A DNA stretch of 64,000 bases, taken from NCBI GenBank assembly GCA_023091665.1, contig JALJCQ010000031.1:62001-126000 (forward strand). Reading direction: 5' to 3'. This document shows positions 40,933-51,724 of this stretch, one piece after another (position 1 is the stretch's first letter; each line of letters starts with the position of its first letter). The translations under genes were made by a program, and so were the position numbers. The notes under the pieces were generated by a model that worked only from the letters and a program-made list of their open reading frames with translations, was not told the DNA's origin and made no database searches. The stretch is from Pythium myriotylum (taxonomy: Eukaryota > Oomycota > Peronosporomycetes > Pythiales > Pythiaceae).

Positions 40933-41817
40933 TGGTCTCGAATGGACTTAGCCATGTTGCGGAGGAGTTCAGGAGATGTGACGACCACGCCGAATGAAAT
41001 TGGCACTTCGTCACCGCCGCGCTTGATCATGAACGTATCGATAATGATCATCCTGTTCTTGCCTTTATCAGCCTCAGCAAACGTGAGTTGCTCCTTTGTC
41101 GCACACATTTTAGAACTTGCCCAGGCGAGAAATGATGCGTGGTCGACAACTTCCCAAGTCTTGCGCTTTGAGATGTAGCTCTTGCGGTTCTCCACTTGCT
41201 TTGCCGACGGCAAGACGGCAAGCATGGCGGAATCTTCTCCAAACTTTGTTGACAAGAAGGTTCGAATCATCTTCGGTCCCATGCCAATCTTGAGGAGACA
41301 GTCAACTTCATCTTTGAGGTTGGTATGGATGCCGCGGCGTTTCCTGTGGATCCACGCTTCGGCGTGGGTCCCCGTCTCTGAAATCGTGAATACATGGCAC
41401 CTTGGTGCAGCCTGTGTGTGCGTAATCTTAAGCCGATGGCCACAGTCGACATGCGATCGGCAAGCGTAAATCCGCGCATGACAGTAGTCGGTCTTGTATC
41501 GAGTGGTGTATGTATACACGAAGCCGCCCCAGTCGTCGCAAACTTTCTTTGCGTCGCTCAAAGACGCAAGTCGTCACTACTGTCCATCGATAACGTCTGG
41601 TACCCTCAGTGCTCGCTGCACTGTCAGCGTCCTCAGACGCAGCGTCGTCATAGTCCAGTTCAGACTCATCCGATCCTGAATCTTCATGGGAATCCCAGTC
41701 ATGAAAGCTAACAACTTCTTCATCACCGTCGCTATCGTCGGATCCTAGGTAATCAGTGACCACGTCTTCGTTCTTCTCCTCCTCTTCGCTTGGGATGTAG
41801 TCGCTGTCGCTCTCCAT
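40933..41817 (-). pseudogene. MULE transposase, N-terminal part
   Basis: This begins at an ATG at 41817 with a strongly acidic stretch (SEEEEKNEDVVTDYLGSDDS), then shifts frame near 41,555 into KKVCDDWGGFVYTYTTRY and KTDYCHARIYACRSH, a FLYWCH/WRKY-like Cys/His DNA-binding N-terminal region as in other MULE proteins, followed by VVDHASFLAWASSK and the start of the catalytic domain (GKNRMIIIDTFMIK). The frame change is either a small unrecognised intron or a frameshift. It ends at the retroposed insertion. Confidence 0.68.
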
Positions 41818-42205
41818 CGTCTTCGCAGTTTTGATTGTGATGCTGCCGTCGAATGGTGCACATATTCATAAGCATAGAGGATACTTCAAGGCGGATAAGC
41901 TGCTCGGATAGTGTGCTCAATGGATACGATGCTCAAATTATTCTTCACTCGCAGCTGTAGCGGTGTCGTGGACGTCGAATCTAACCCTGCGCAGTATCTT
42001 TGTCGTTGGATACGGCTACGTTGGATATGGCTACAGATCTATTTCAGGTCATGACAGATGTTCAGCGTCTGAGAATCCGGGGTGAAAAAAAAGCACTGAT
42101 TTCCTGTTGAAAGTTAACAGATGTTCAGTGCTCAGTGTCCCAGTTCAGTGTCTATATTAGGGTAACAGATATTCAGTGCTAGGATAACAGGTATTAAGTG
42201 CCAGC
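41818..42205. other. Right subterminal region of the Mutator-like element
   Basis: From about 42,050 the sequence holds repeated CAGATGTTCAGTGC / CAGATATTCAGTGC / CAGGTATTAAGTGC units, the inverted counterparts of the CACTGAATATCTGTTA units at 30,960-31,020. These are likely transposase-binding subterminal repeats. The promoter of the transposase lies here. Confidence 0.6.
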
Positions 42206-42215
42206 CCTTTACAGT
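42206..42215. repeat. Target-site duplication (right) of Mutator-like element
   Basis: CCTTTACAGT is the exact partner of 30922-30931. Confidence 0.75.
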
Positions 42216-43104
42216 AAACAAAAGCTACGACTCGCTGCGCAGGCTTGTGACAGTAGTGACAGTAGCGTTCGGTAGAGAGCTCAAGGCAGACTTGTGAACA
42301 CGAATCAGTATGCATTTCTGGAAACTTAACCGCGATGAAGAGGCACTCGAATTTGTCTTCTCCGACGACAAAGAGCCTCTAACGGCGATAACTCTGAATC
42401 CGAGACGGTGCTAATGTAGACAGTGGGTACTCGCCTTTTACAGTGACGACTCTGGTTGTCCACTGACATACATCTGATTGGTCCCAAGGGTGATCGGAAT
42501 GCCAGCTAGGGACTTGCAGGGACGCTTGAGTGCCTGAAGGTCCAGGTGCACGCGACGTCCTATGGCTCTACAGCGTACACTGGGGCGAGCGCTAATGAGA
42601 CTCGTTGCGCTGCGAAGCTGTCCAATACGAGACGCTGGTGACCATAACGTACGTGACAAAACGTTTAGCGGAACTGAGCGGCTTTATAGCGAGGACTCGA
42701 AGGCCAATTGACGCACCACAGCAGCAGTGCAGTTGTGACCTGTGAAAAGAGTTTTCTTGCTCCTCCGCCCCCTTCGAGCTAGTAGCGTCGATCTCAACAT
42801 CATCCCAACCTGTAGGCCTTACTCACTGTTTTTCTTTTTTCTTTTTGAAGGGTTCTGGCGTCGCACCAAACGCTATTAATCGATGGCAGACCATCCATGG
42901 CATATTTCACTCAGTGCACCCTGAACACAACTACTCGCGCCTTTGTCACAGATGATGATGATGTAAGTGGATTCCATTGACTTTATCTTCGTCGATTCAA
43001 TTGAGGTCTATTGGTTTGCTTATCTAGAAACCTATACAAATATATGTAGCTGGCCGGAGCCCAAGTTAGGTATTACCTTCTCTCCAGTGCGCGAGGTCCC
43101 CGGG
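42216..43104. other. Non-coding, with a second old LINE 3' end
   Basis: No gene was recognised. GATGATGATGATGTAAGTGG at about 42,952 and GAGGTCTATTGGTTTGC at about 43,010 are LINE-type tails; 43,005-43,104 is a diverged copy of the adjoining 43,105-43,200, so two LINE 3' ends lie in tandem. 42,720-42,955 has loose similarity to 20,010-20,290. Confidence 0.45.
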
Positions 43105-43950
43105 TGATGATGAAATTGAGGTCTGTTGGTTTGCTTATCTAGAAATCTATAGCCGGCGCAGGGTCTAGTTTAAGGATGACCTTCTCTCCAGTGGGCGATA
43201 TCTCCGGGAAGGAGAATCGCGATGTCCTGGTGCCGCTCGTTATCAGTCGGGTGGTGCTCTTCGCTGTTGGTCTTGGTGTCCATGGCAGGTTCGCGGCAGC
43301 GTCTGCCATTTTGTCCGCGGCCCTGGGGTGGTCATCCCAATGCTTGATGCCGAGGCCACCCGCGAGTCGTCGAGCTTGGGCGCATTTGCCTTGTAGCATG
43401 CTGTTGAGTGGGGGCATATATATCCGCATCTGTCGAATGATGATCATGCTGTCACCGATGATCGAGAGCGGGGCCCAGGAGTGGGCTGCGGTCGCGTGGA
43501 GGCCCTTGATGAGGCCGTCCTACTCTGCTTGATTGTTGGTAGTCGAGGGGTCGGGATGGGTTGTCGCTGATGTGAAGACTACTTCAGCGTGTGCTTTGTT
43601 GGAGGTTAACTTGACAATAACCGCACCGGAGCCTCCCGGCCCCGGGTTGCCACGAGAACGGCCGCCAAAGTACAGAAGGTAGCGCGCAGCTGGGTCCGAG
43701 ATGCGAATCAAGCCGGTGGGTGGACTCGGCGTTGCGTCGCGGATCATCTGGATTGCTGCTGCCTTGTGCGGCGTTACTGCAGTCGCTGCCGTGCGTTTCC
43801 ATCGGAGTCGTGCAAGGAGGCCTTCAGGGCATTTCAGAGGACGGGTCGGCATGAGCCTGAGTCCAAATGTCTTCGACTCTGTCCGGCAACGTGCGCCAGG
43901 ATGCCCGGGGAGAAGGGCCGCTTTGAACTTCATCTTCGTGACATGAGTAA
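43105..43950 (-). pseudogene. 5'-truncated LINE fragment B (RNase H domain)
   Basis: On the minus strand, YLLYFGGRSRGNPGPGGSGA and DPSTTNNQAE match the RNase H of the LINE at 44.8 kb (FFDGGSRGNPGPGGAGA, HPSTTNNRAE), with the first catalytic Asp replaced by Gly. Past a frame change it continues IIIRQMRIYMPPLN and HPRAADKMADAAAN. It ends with CGGCTATAG, CCAACAGACCTCAATTTCATCATCA at 43,105. It is inactive. Confidence 0.75.
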
Positions 43951-44159
43951 AGTCTATAAGGCGTTAAGCTTCCACTTGATCTGCCACCTCATGCTCGGGA
44001 AGAAGCTCCCTACAGAGCCCATGATATGGCTGTTACAAGCCAAAATCCGACGGTCATTTTCGTTGAATAAGCTGATGCATATAGGCTCGTGCAACTTAGT
44101 GTACACCAAGGCGTCACCACTTCGCACCACAGCTTAGTGCTCTCTAGTATTATTTGGCA

Positions 44160-44325
44160 ATTTTACGCCCAAGCACGACACTCGAAGATCTTCTTGATAT
44201 CCGCCCGTCGCATCATCATTTGCGCGCCTTGTATACAATGGCTGATGCGACCGCCAATATCGCCATGGATTCCAAGCGTGGAGTGTTGCCCTTGACTCAG
44301 AGGAAGCGGCCGGATGTCCAACCCT
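44160..44325 (+). pseudogene. LINE RNase H tail fragment C
   Basis: The plus-strand frame HHHLRALYTMADATANIAMD matches HHHLRAFNKMADHMANVAMD of LINE A. It lies in opposite orientation and directly abuts the 3' end of LINE A, so LINE A seems to have inserted into or next to an older copy. Confidence 0.6.
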
Positions 44326-47300
44326 TGACTTTGACTTTGAAGGTGAGGTCTATTGGATCGCACTGTTATGAATCCTATAGCCGGGCCTAACGACCCTGTT
44401 TCCTACCGCTGAGAGTCGCGGAGTAGATATCTCGACTGCCATTTTTGGAAGTCGGTCGCGAGCAGCCGGTGCAGTTGCTCGTGATGAGGCCACTGATGTG
44501 TGTGGAGCGCCTGGATGCTTCTCTTTAGATCCATCGCGACGTTCGCCATGTGGTCGGCCATCTTGTTGAAGGCGCGGAGGTGGTGGTGCCACTCGCGGAC
44601 CTTGAGCTCGTCTGCGAGTCGGCGGGCCATGGCGTAGAGGGGAAGTAGTCGGGGATGCTTGGGCGGTCGATAAAGCCGGAGCTGCCGGAGGATGAGGGCG
44701 CTGTCGCCCACGACCTCGACCTTCCACCCGTGTCGTTTGGCTGCCTTGAGCCCTGCGATGAGACCGAGATATTCGGCGCGGTTGTTCGTGGTCGACGGGT
44801 GTGCATATGACATGGCAGCACTCCAAACGATTTCAGCGCAAAGCGCGTCTTCGTCGACTCGGGCGATGAATGCTCCGGCACCTCCCGGCCCCGGGTTGCC
44901 GCGTGAACCACCGTCAAAAAAGAGAACGTGTCTTGGGCCCGCGCCCGGTGCTGGGTTGGGGACCGGAGTCGCCTCCAACCGAGCCTCCAGGACCCGCAGG
45001 AGGTGTCTCCGGGGGTCACGAACGTGCGTGAGCACTGGGAGCCTTTGAAGAAGTCCACGGAGTGAGGCTCTTAGGGCCGTTGAGTGGTAAAGCACCGCTT
45101 GGTCCTTGGTCCAGCCGATCCGATCATCAACAACGTGGTGCCGCCAACGCCAGATGAAGGCAAGGGTAACAAGCACGTGCTGCTGCCAGGCAACCTTTGC
45201 CGTGTCCTGGATGATGGTGGCACCGATGTGGTCATTTGGATCCACGCGACCCATGTGGGCCCAAATATCTCCAGGAAACGCGTAGAGATCGAGCCCGAAG
45301 ATTGATTGTTTGATGCCCGCTTCATCCCGGCCCCACGGCTCCTCCAGATCCCAGGGGCGCTTTAGCGCAGCCCAGAGAGGCTGCGCCATCGGGCAATCCC
45401 AGAAGATATGCCGGATGCACCCGCCGTTCTCAGCGGCTGGGCAGTGGGGGCATCCATGTCGAGAGTGGAGCCGGTCCCATCCTGTGATGCGTCTACCCTT
45501 GATCTTGCGTACAAGCAGGCGCTGTCCAGAAGTTGACGCCGGCAGCCGGTCAATGTCTCTCCATGAGAGCCCGGCCATAGCCTCACCGATAGATTCATCT
45601 TCGAGCCGAAGTTTGGCTGCTCTGGCATCGTTCTCGTGCTCGGCTTGTTGCATGTCTCGAGCGCTGGGCAGGTGTTTGAGCTTAGGTCGGGGTGCCGGGG
45701 CTGCCGGCCTCCAGATGTATCGGGAGAAGGCAAGCCATGGGTGGCTCAGCGCCCGCCTGACGAGTGTTGTCGCGTCCATTAGCGTAGAGACGTGCCCGAG
45801 CGGCTGAGCTGCATTCGGTGTAGGTTCCCAGAGAAGAAGCAGGCCCTCTTTGGCGCGCTGGAGTCTCCAGACATCCGTTGTCGCCGGTAGCACTCGGAGC
45901 ATGTCTTCAGCATCATGAAGGCCCAGGACCGCTGGGTAGTTTGCGACCACGGTATCGCACAAGAGCCGGAATTGGTCCGCTTCCCGCTTGGCAAGTGGGT
46001 AGACGCATCGTTTGCTCCGGAATTTGACATGGTGAGGCGGGTCTGGTAGAATCTCAAGCGCGTCGCCTATGGTGTCACCGGGAAGAGCAACGGCCCTGAA
46101 TGTGGCTGTGGTGGCGGCCGTCCCGGAGGGGAGGAGGAGGATGTCGTCGCCAGCAATTTTTGCCCTCAACAAACTATAGATGTCGAAGGATCCATGGGTG
46201 CTTTCTTGGAGTTGTCGAAGATCGAGAAGGTCGCGTCGGTGAGCCGAGTAGTCACACACGTACCAATCATGGTCCCACCCGCGGATCCTATGATCCACCG
46301 CCTTTAGTTGGGGAAGAAGAGCCGCGATCCGGTCCTGCTCCGTCTGCGTCCGGGCCTGTGAGCTCAGAAACGTGGAGATTTTCTGGCCTGTGGCCGCGAG
46401 CGAGTGCTCCAGGCGGAGGGCCGGCCTGGTGAGTCGTGTTGGAGATGGTTCCCAGCCGTACGCACCATCCCTGGCAAGGAGGATTTGGCCGATTTCGCTG
46501 CGCAGACCGTTTGCTCGCTGGCTCCACCGCTGGGCGACGGTGAGACTGAGCCTCTTGAATTCGATGGATAAGTCGGGAACTCCGAGGCCTCCGGCGCGTA
46601 GCTCTCTTGATGCGGCGGCCTTGCTCATCCACGCGCGTCTGCCTGTGCATCGATCTACGAAATAACCGTGCCAGACATAGTTATGGATATGGCGTTGGAG
46701 TTGCGCAATCCGACTCGCCGTGGGCCATTCGTGCCGTCCTACGAACAAAAGTTTTGGGATTATAATGGCCTGGGCAACCTGTACCCGCTGGAGGATATTG
46801 GTCGTCTTGATTTGTGCAAGGTGGAGTCGTGCGCGGAGTTGCTGAAGGGCCGTCGCCCAGACCTGCTGGGGATTGGGACGGCTGGAGATGAGCGCCCCCA
46901 ACAGCCTTGCAAGCTCGTCCCGCGCCAGGAGTGGAAAAGGAAAATCGTCGGCCGCAGGCAACGGGGCCTCTGCTGCCAGCGGGATGGCCTGGCACTTAGA
47001 GACGTTGATGGTGAGGCCTGAAGCTTGAGCGAAGCGATTGAGATCCAATCTGAGAGGGGTCGCGCAACGCGGGTGCTCGAGGTAGACGGTGGTGTCATCC
47101 GCGAACCCGACAGCCGTGACCTCTGTGCCAAGCGGGAGCACGACACCTCGTATAGCCGGGTCCGCCGCAATCATGTCGTATAGAATATCTACTGCAATGA
47201 TGAAGAGAACCGGCGCGAGGGGGCAGCCTTGCCGTATGCCGTTTAGGATGTCATGCGCTTTGGAGACTGAGTCGTCAACAACGTACTGAGCCGTAGTTGC

Positions 47301-47937
47301 GACGTGCATGTCTTCTATGGCTGCAACGAGCTTGTCCGGGAAACGCAGTCTGCGGAGAGCTAGGGTTAGAAACCGTCGATCGAGTGGTGTCATACGCTTT
47401 GGCGAAGTCAAGCAGAACCGCTAGCGCGGTCGGTGGAGCGTGGCCGGTCCGCGCCAAGGAAAGGAGCGCTTTCCAAACGTCGACCGCGTCGTGGACCTGG
47501 CGCCCTCCAACAAATCCGAATTGAGTTGGAGATACGAGTGACGAGATTTGGCGAGAGATTCGATTGAGGAGAACCCTAGAGTAGATTTTGTAATCAGTAT
47601 TCAGCAGTGCAATCGGTCGAAAATCTAGGCCAGTCTTTGGGTGGGATTTCTTGGGGATACATACGATCGCGGCTTGGCGGAAGCCGAGAGGTAGGGCCGC
47701 TGCTGTAAACCATTTGTTGAAGAGCGGTGTAAGCAGCGGGACCAGATCTTCGGCGTTGTCGCGGTACCAGTCATTGGGGAGGCCGTCGGGGCCAGAGGCC
47801 TTGCCTCTCGGGCACGCCTTGATGGCTTGCGCTACCTCGTCTTCCGTGAAGGGGTCGTCTAATCCTGCCTGCGTAACTACCGCTCTCGGCTCTGGCAGTG
47901 ACAGGAAAAGGTCGTGTACCCTAGTCAAGGTAACCAT
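44326..47937 (-). pseudogene. LINE retrotransposon A: reverse transcriptase and RNase H, 5'-truncated
   Basis: The first frame (47937-about 47,400) has ACPRGKASGPDGLPNDWY, IPKKSHPKTGLDFRPIAL and FAKAYDT, the palm motifs of non-LTR reverse transcriptases. A one-base shift near 47,395 leads to LDRRFLTLALRR and the long frame down to 44403 with GIRQGCPLAPVLF, GFADDTTVYLE (FADD catalytic box), a Cys/His knuckle (CPHCPAAENGGCIRHIFWDC) and RNase H (FFDGGSRGNPGPGGAGA, VVGDSALILRQLRLY). No endonuclease domain is present, so the copy is 5'-truncated. The 3' UTR ends with CGGCTATAGG and CCAATAGACCTCACC. The frameshift and truncation make it inactive. Confidence 0.85.
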
Positions 47938-49158
47938 GTTGTCTGGCTTTCAAGAGCCAGTAGACACGAGTTCGACCAAAGTATGCACACAAAATTTGTC
48001 CGCAAACTACGGCTAGAGTATTCTCCTGGCAGTCTGTTAGTTGATTCTTTTCTTTTGTTGAAAAATGACCTAAGTGGTCTAAAATTTCATTCATTTTAAT
48101 GAATGAAGTTCAAATTTGAAAAAGAAGACCACCAGGATGACTCTCATCTGTGTCCTCGCATTAATACTTTTACTTCAGAATGAATTCTCCAGACGGTCTT
48201 CACTTCGCTTTGAAAATGAATTGAAGACCTTCTGGAGGAAACTTACGAGTGCTTAACTCGATGCAACTTCGGCGGATTGCCTCATCTCCAACTTCGCCAA
48301 AACCAGATGAAATTCCAAAGCGAACTCACACCAGGCTTTCATTCCTCTCCAGTGTTCTATTGCCACTCGTAGGCCTTTTTGTGTCGCTGTTCGTCCTACA
48401 AAAAATGAGAGGGTGGTGTGTATAATCTTGCACGTGGAGTGTGCTGGTCTGGATACTGTGATTTACGTATTTTATTTGGGCGTGCGGGTAGATGGTGACG
48501 AGGAAATGTAGAGTCTGTCGTGTCATATATATGCGAGTAAAATTAACTCAATTCTACGATAGCATGCAAGAGGAATGGGGCATAAGGCATCCTTAGTCTG
48601 GAGGTTTTCAGACAAACCGCACACGCCGCAGTTCGTTGTAGCATCCCGTTCGTTTGCTTTGTTGTCTGTTTGGTGTGGAGACGCGGGAGTGGAATCGTTC
48701 GACGAGCAGACGAGTGCCGAACGATGATTAGTACTTGAGGGGCTGATCTAATCCCTGCAGAGCTGATCTTTCACTAGGAGGGCCATGTACATGCACAAAA
48801 GGTTCACGCAAGAAGGTACACACAGTGCGAACGCGACTATTAACGTACTTCATTGTGACCATTACGCAGAACTTTTTTTCTTGGGGGGGGGGGGGGGGTA
48901 GAACTTGACCGGATTTACGGTCCCGAGTAGGTCGCTCTGACGGAATGCAAATTGGCATTGCGACGACCAGAGGCCGACTTCTTGCGTTTGAAAGGCTCGT
49001 GCCGACGACACGGCGACCTTCGCTGCGCGTCGGCGGCTGTATTGTCGATACAGCAAATTGGCAATTACCAGTATCGTGCTTCTCTTGGACCTGTGGACCT
49101 AATCAGATTCTGAACAAAAACAAGCCCTTGCCTGATTGACCTATCCAGATTCTGAACT
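47938..49158. other. Duplicated upstream region of dioxygenase copy 2
   Basis: No gene was found. The segment parallels 22,040-22,870. It includes a 15-base G run at 48,884-48,898 preceded by T and C runs. CAGATTCTGAAC occurs twice near 49,102 and 49,147. Confidence 0.5.
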
Positions 49159-49240
49159 CCCTCACACATGACGATTATGGACCACAACGGTCAGGTGTGA
49201 CCTTCTGACCGTTGTGGTCCATAATCGTCACGTGTGAGGG
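49159..49240. repeat. 36-bp inverted repeat (hairpin) with 10-nt loop
   Basis: Arms 49159-49194 and 49205-49240 are reverse complements with a single mismatch (CACACATGACG against CGTCACGTGTG). The loop is GTGTGACCTT. In size and geometry it resembles the hairpin at 17,818-17,904, but the sequence is different. Confidence 0.85.
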
Positions 49241-49378
49241 CCACCGTATTACGGTCCCCGAAAGATAAGACACAGCTCCATTGTAGATGCTTCACGCGAT
49301 AGAAGACCTCCAAAACGCTTCGGAAACGGTGGTTCTACAGGCAGTGTTCCCTAGTTCAGAAACAACGGCGCCTGCGAG

Positions 49379-49396
49379 TCTCACTCTGCAATTTGC
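49379..49396 (+). promoter_or_regulatory. Initiator element of dioxygenase copy 2
   Basis: TCTCACTCTGCAATTTGC is the same element as in copy 1 with one transition, 61 bp upstream of the ATG. Confidence 0.65.
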
Positions 49397-49456
49397 TCTC
49401 CACCAGCAACAAGTCCTCCAGCTCTCCCCCAGCCGACCTCCACTTCAATCGTTCCG

Positions 49457-50557
49457 ATGGTCCAACTCTCTTCGGTCTTCGCCGCAGCGGCACTCGTTAT
49501 GGCTGGTGCAGCGATCGCCCACCCTGGCGAGGCCCACCACGAGCGCTCGCTCGAGGAAATCGAAGCCGAGAAGCTCTTCCACGCTAACGCGCATCGCTCT
49601 CTCGCCGCTTGTGCCAACGCGCCGCACTTCCGCGAGCTCCAGGAACGTGCAGCCGCTCGTCGCCTCGAAACTATCCAGTCGATCCACGAGGAGCGTCGCC
49701 GTCTTTCGCTCGCCGATATCATCGACAAGAAGCACAAGACCGCGCTTTCGTGCGTGACACCGACGAGCTACGACAAGGTCGCTTTGTTCGGATCGACGCC
49801 CAAGTGCGTCTTGAGCCCGGAAGTGACGCAGGGTCCGTACTACGTCAAGGGCGAATACATTCGCAATGACATTCGCGAAGACCAAGCTGGTGTGGACTTG
49901 TATGCCCTGCTACAGTTCATCGACATCAACACGTGCAAGCCCGTACCCAACTTCTACATCGACTTCTGGGGAGCAAATGCCACAGGTGTCTACTCGGGTG
50001 TGCTGGGCTTCGGCAACGGCGACTCTTCGGACGTGGGCAACTACAACACGACGTTCCTTCGCGGCTTGGCGCCAACTGACAAAGATGGTCTCGTGCAGTT
50101 TATCACCAAGTACCCGGGCCACTACATTGGTCGCACCCACCATCTCCACATCGTTGCTTCTCACGGCGGCAAGGTGCTACAGAACAACACCTACAGTGGT
50201 GGAGGAATCGCGAGCGTCGGGCAGCTTTACTTCGATGAAGACCTATCGGTCGAAGTCGAGAAGCTCTCGCCGTACACGCTCAACAAGCAGTACCTTACGA
50301 CGAACAGTAACGACTCGATCCTGGCGATCGTGAAGGACTCAGGGTTTGACCCCGTGTTGGAGTACACTCTTCTGGGTGACCACGTGGAGGACGGCATCTT
50401 CTCTTGGGTCTCGGTCGGCGTGAATGCGAGTATCTCTGGCTTTGTCAAGCCGTCGGTGCACTGGACGAACGCGGGTGGCGTGCGGGACCCGTCGTTTACA
50501 AAGGATGACATGCTTCCACCTGGACAGACCTTCCCGCCTCAATACGCGAACCCGTAA
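49457..50557 (+). CDS. Secreted intradiol ring-cleavage dioxygenase, copy 2
   Basis: This intron-free gene encodes 366 residues, with the same signal peptide and domain plan as the copy at 23.0 kb and differences at only scattered positions (for example GFGNGDSS for GYDNGDSS and a different last 20 residues). The Fe(III) ligand motifs GVYSGV, YPGHYIGRTHHLH are unchanged. It stands tail-to-tail with esterase copy 2, 234 bp apart, so a ring-opening enzyme and a phenolic-ester hydrolase are immediate neighbours here. Confidence 0.9.
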   Translation: MVQLSSVFAAAALVMAGAAIAHPGEAHHERSLEEIEAEKLFHANAHRSLAACANAPHFRELQERAAARRLETIQSIHEERRRLSLADIIDKKHKTALSCVTPTSYDKVALFGSTPKCVLSPEVTQGPYYVKGEYIRNDIREDQAGVDLYALLQFIDINTCKPVPNFYIDFWGANATGVYSGVLGFGNGDSSDVGNYNTTFLRGLAPTDKDGLVQFITKYPGHYIGRTHHLHIVASHGGKVLQNNTYSGGGIASVGQLYFDEDLSVEVEKLSPYTLNKQYLTTNSNDSILAIVKDSGFDPVLEYTLLGDHVEDGIFSWVSVGVNASISGFVKPSVHWTNAGGVRDPSFTKDDMLPPGQTFPPQYANP

Positions 50558-50791
50558 GGACTCTGAGAGAGTAGCTTAGCAGTTCTCGAGAAATCGAACA
50601 TGATTTTCGTCACTTGCTACCTCTGATACATACAGATCAAGCAAATAACACACTAATGGTACTTCACTAGCACTATTATCGACTTGTGAACTCAACACGA
50701 ACTCGCTCTCACTTCAATACATCGAATCATACAATTCCATTGCATTTCGTGAAGTACAATCCGACCACAACACAACACTCTTGATTGCCGC

Positions 50792-51676
50792 TTAGTTGAA
50801 CTGCGAGAAGAAGCTCCAGGTCGCATCAGGCGCGAAATTCGGCTTGCCGCGGTCGGCTGGCTCGGCCACATGGCCACCGTCAAAGGCAATGAACGTGACC
50901 GGGTGTCCTGCCGAGCAACCTCGGTACTCGGTCTTGATGTGCGTGCCCGAGCCACTTGCTGGCTCAGGTGCGTTCTGCGACTGGCAGCCGTTGACACGCA
51001 CGAACTGGTCGCGTAGTTGACGCCCCGAGGAGATCGGGATGACATTGTCGTTGACACCGTGAATCACTTGGTACGCGATGGGTTTGTTGCCACCAGCGCA
51101 ACCGCTAAAACTGGCACCCGAGAGCACAGAGACAGCACGGAATACGTCCGGACGCGAACAAGCGACCGAGTGACTCATAGCACCTCCGAAACTGAAGCCC
51201 GTTGCGAAGCGGAGGTTTTCGTTGACACAGAGCCCGTTGTTGATCGTGTTGACGATCGCGTCGACAAACTGAATATCCTCGCCACCGCTGTTCGCCCAGC
51301 CAGCGTTGAGTCCTTGCGGCGACACGAAGATTGTTGACTCCTTTGCAAGAGCCGCGAGTCCGTACCAACCGCCAGCGTTTTTGGCCGCGTCGTTCATGGA
51401 TCCGCCTCGCCAGTGGAACGTGAAGACGAGGCGGTAGGCCCGGTTCTGGTCGTAGTTCTGAGGCACGCGCACCATGTACTCACGCTGCTTGCCGTTGACT
51501 GTGACGCGGTAGGTTCCCGTCTGGATAGAGGCGGGCCTGCCACAGCCTCCAGTCTTCCTCACAGCTTCCGCGGCGAGCATTACTGGCGAGGCGTTATCTT
51601 GGATGGATTGCTGGGCTGCCGTGGCCGCAAGCGTAGTGGCGAGGAGCGAGAGGAAAAGCGACGTGAAGGAGACCAT
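50792..51676 (-). CDS. Secreted CE1/feruloyl-esterase-like hydrolase, copy 2
   Basis: This encodes 294 residues, the same length as copy 1, from the ATG at 51676 (MVSFTSLFLSLLATTLAATA signal peptide); the frame is open 18 codons further but the initiator supports this start. Ser162 in GFSFGGAMSH, Asp210 in HGVNDNVIP and His269 in DGGHVAEP form the triad. Differences from copy 1 are scattered and conservative, so both are probably active. See copy 1 for the functional reasoning. Confidence 0.87.
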   Translation of the reverse strand: MVSFTSLFLSLLATTLAATAAQQSIQDNASPVMLAAEAVRKTGGCGRPASIQTGTYRVTVNGKQREYMVRVPQNYDQNRAYRLVFTFHWRGGSMNDAAKNAGGWYGLAALAKESTIFVSPQGLNAGWANSGGEDIQFVDAIVNTINNGLCVNENLRFATGFSFGGAMSHSVACSRPDVFRAVSVLSGASFSGCAGGNKPIAYQVIHGVNDNVIPISSGRQLRDQFVRVNGCQSQNAPEPASGSGTHIKTEYRGCSAGHPVTFIAFDGGHVAEPADRGKPNFAPDATWSFFSQFN

Positions 51677-51707
51677 GGCTTGTACTGGCTTGCGATTGCT
51701 GGGGCTC

Positions 51708-51724
51708 GGGAAATTGGGGAATGG
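51708..51724 (-). promoter_or_regulatory. Initiator element of esterase copy 2
   Basis: On the minus strand CCATTCCCCAATTTCCC, the same initiator core as copy 1, about 32 bp upstream of the ATG. Confidence 0.6.

Larger units (their letters stand above)
30932..42205. mobile_element. Two-gene Mutator-like element (MULE) with nested insertions
   Basis: The ends are flanked by the 10-bp duplication CCTTTACAGT. The terminal regions are related inverted sequences rich in CACTGAAtAtCTGTTAt-type units: 30,932-31,025 on the left, 42,090-42,205 on the right, sharing TAGCACTGAATATCTGTTA in opposite orientation. Inside are a minus-strand MULE transposase with SWIM finger (decayed) and a convergent plus-strand JmjC/cupin-like ORF. 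A Ty3/gypsy element (32,377-38,852) and a shorter retroposed element (40,194-40,932) are inserted in the transposase. Without them the MULE would be about 4 kb. Frameshifts and insertions make it non-autonomous now. Confidence 0.72.

Noticed and set aside
48884..48898. 15-base G run as a possible functional element
   Set aside because: Homopolymers of this length are common by slippage and no other signal surrounds it.
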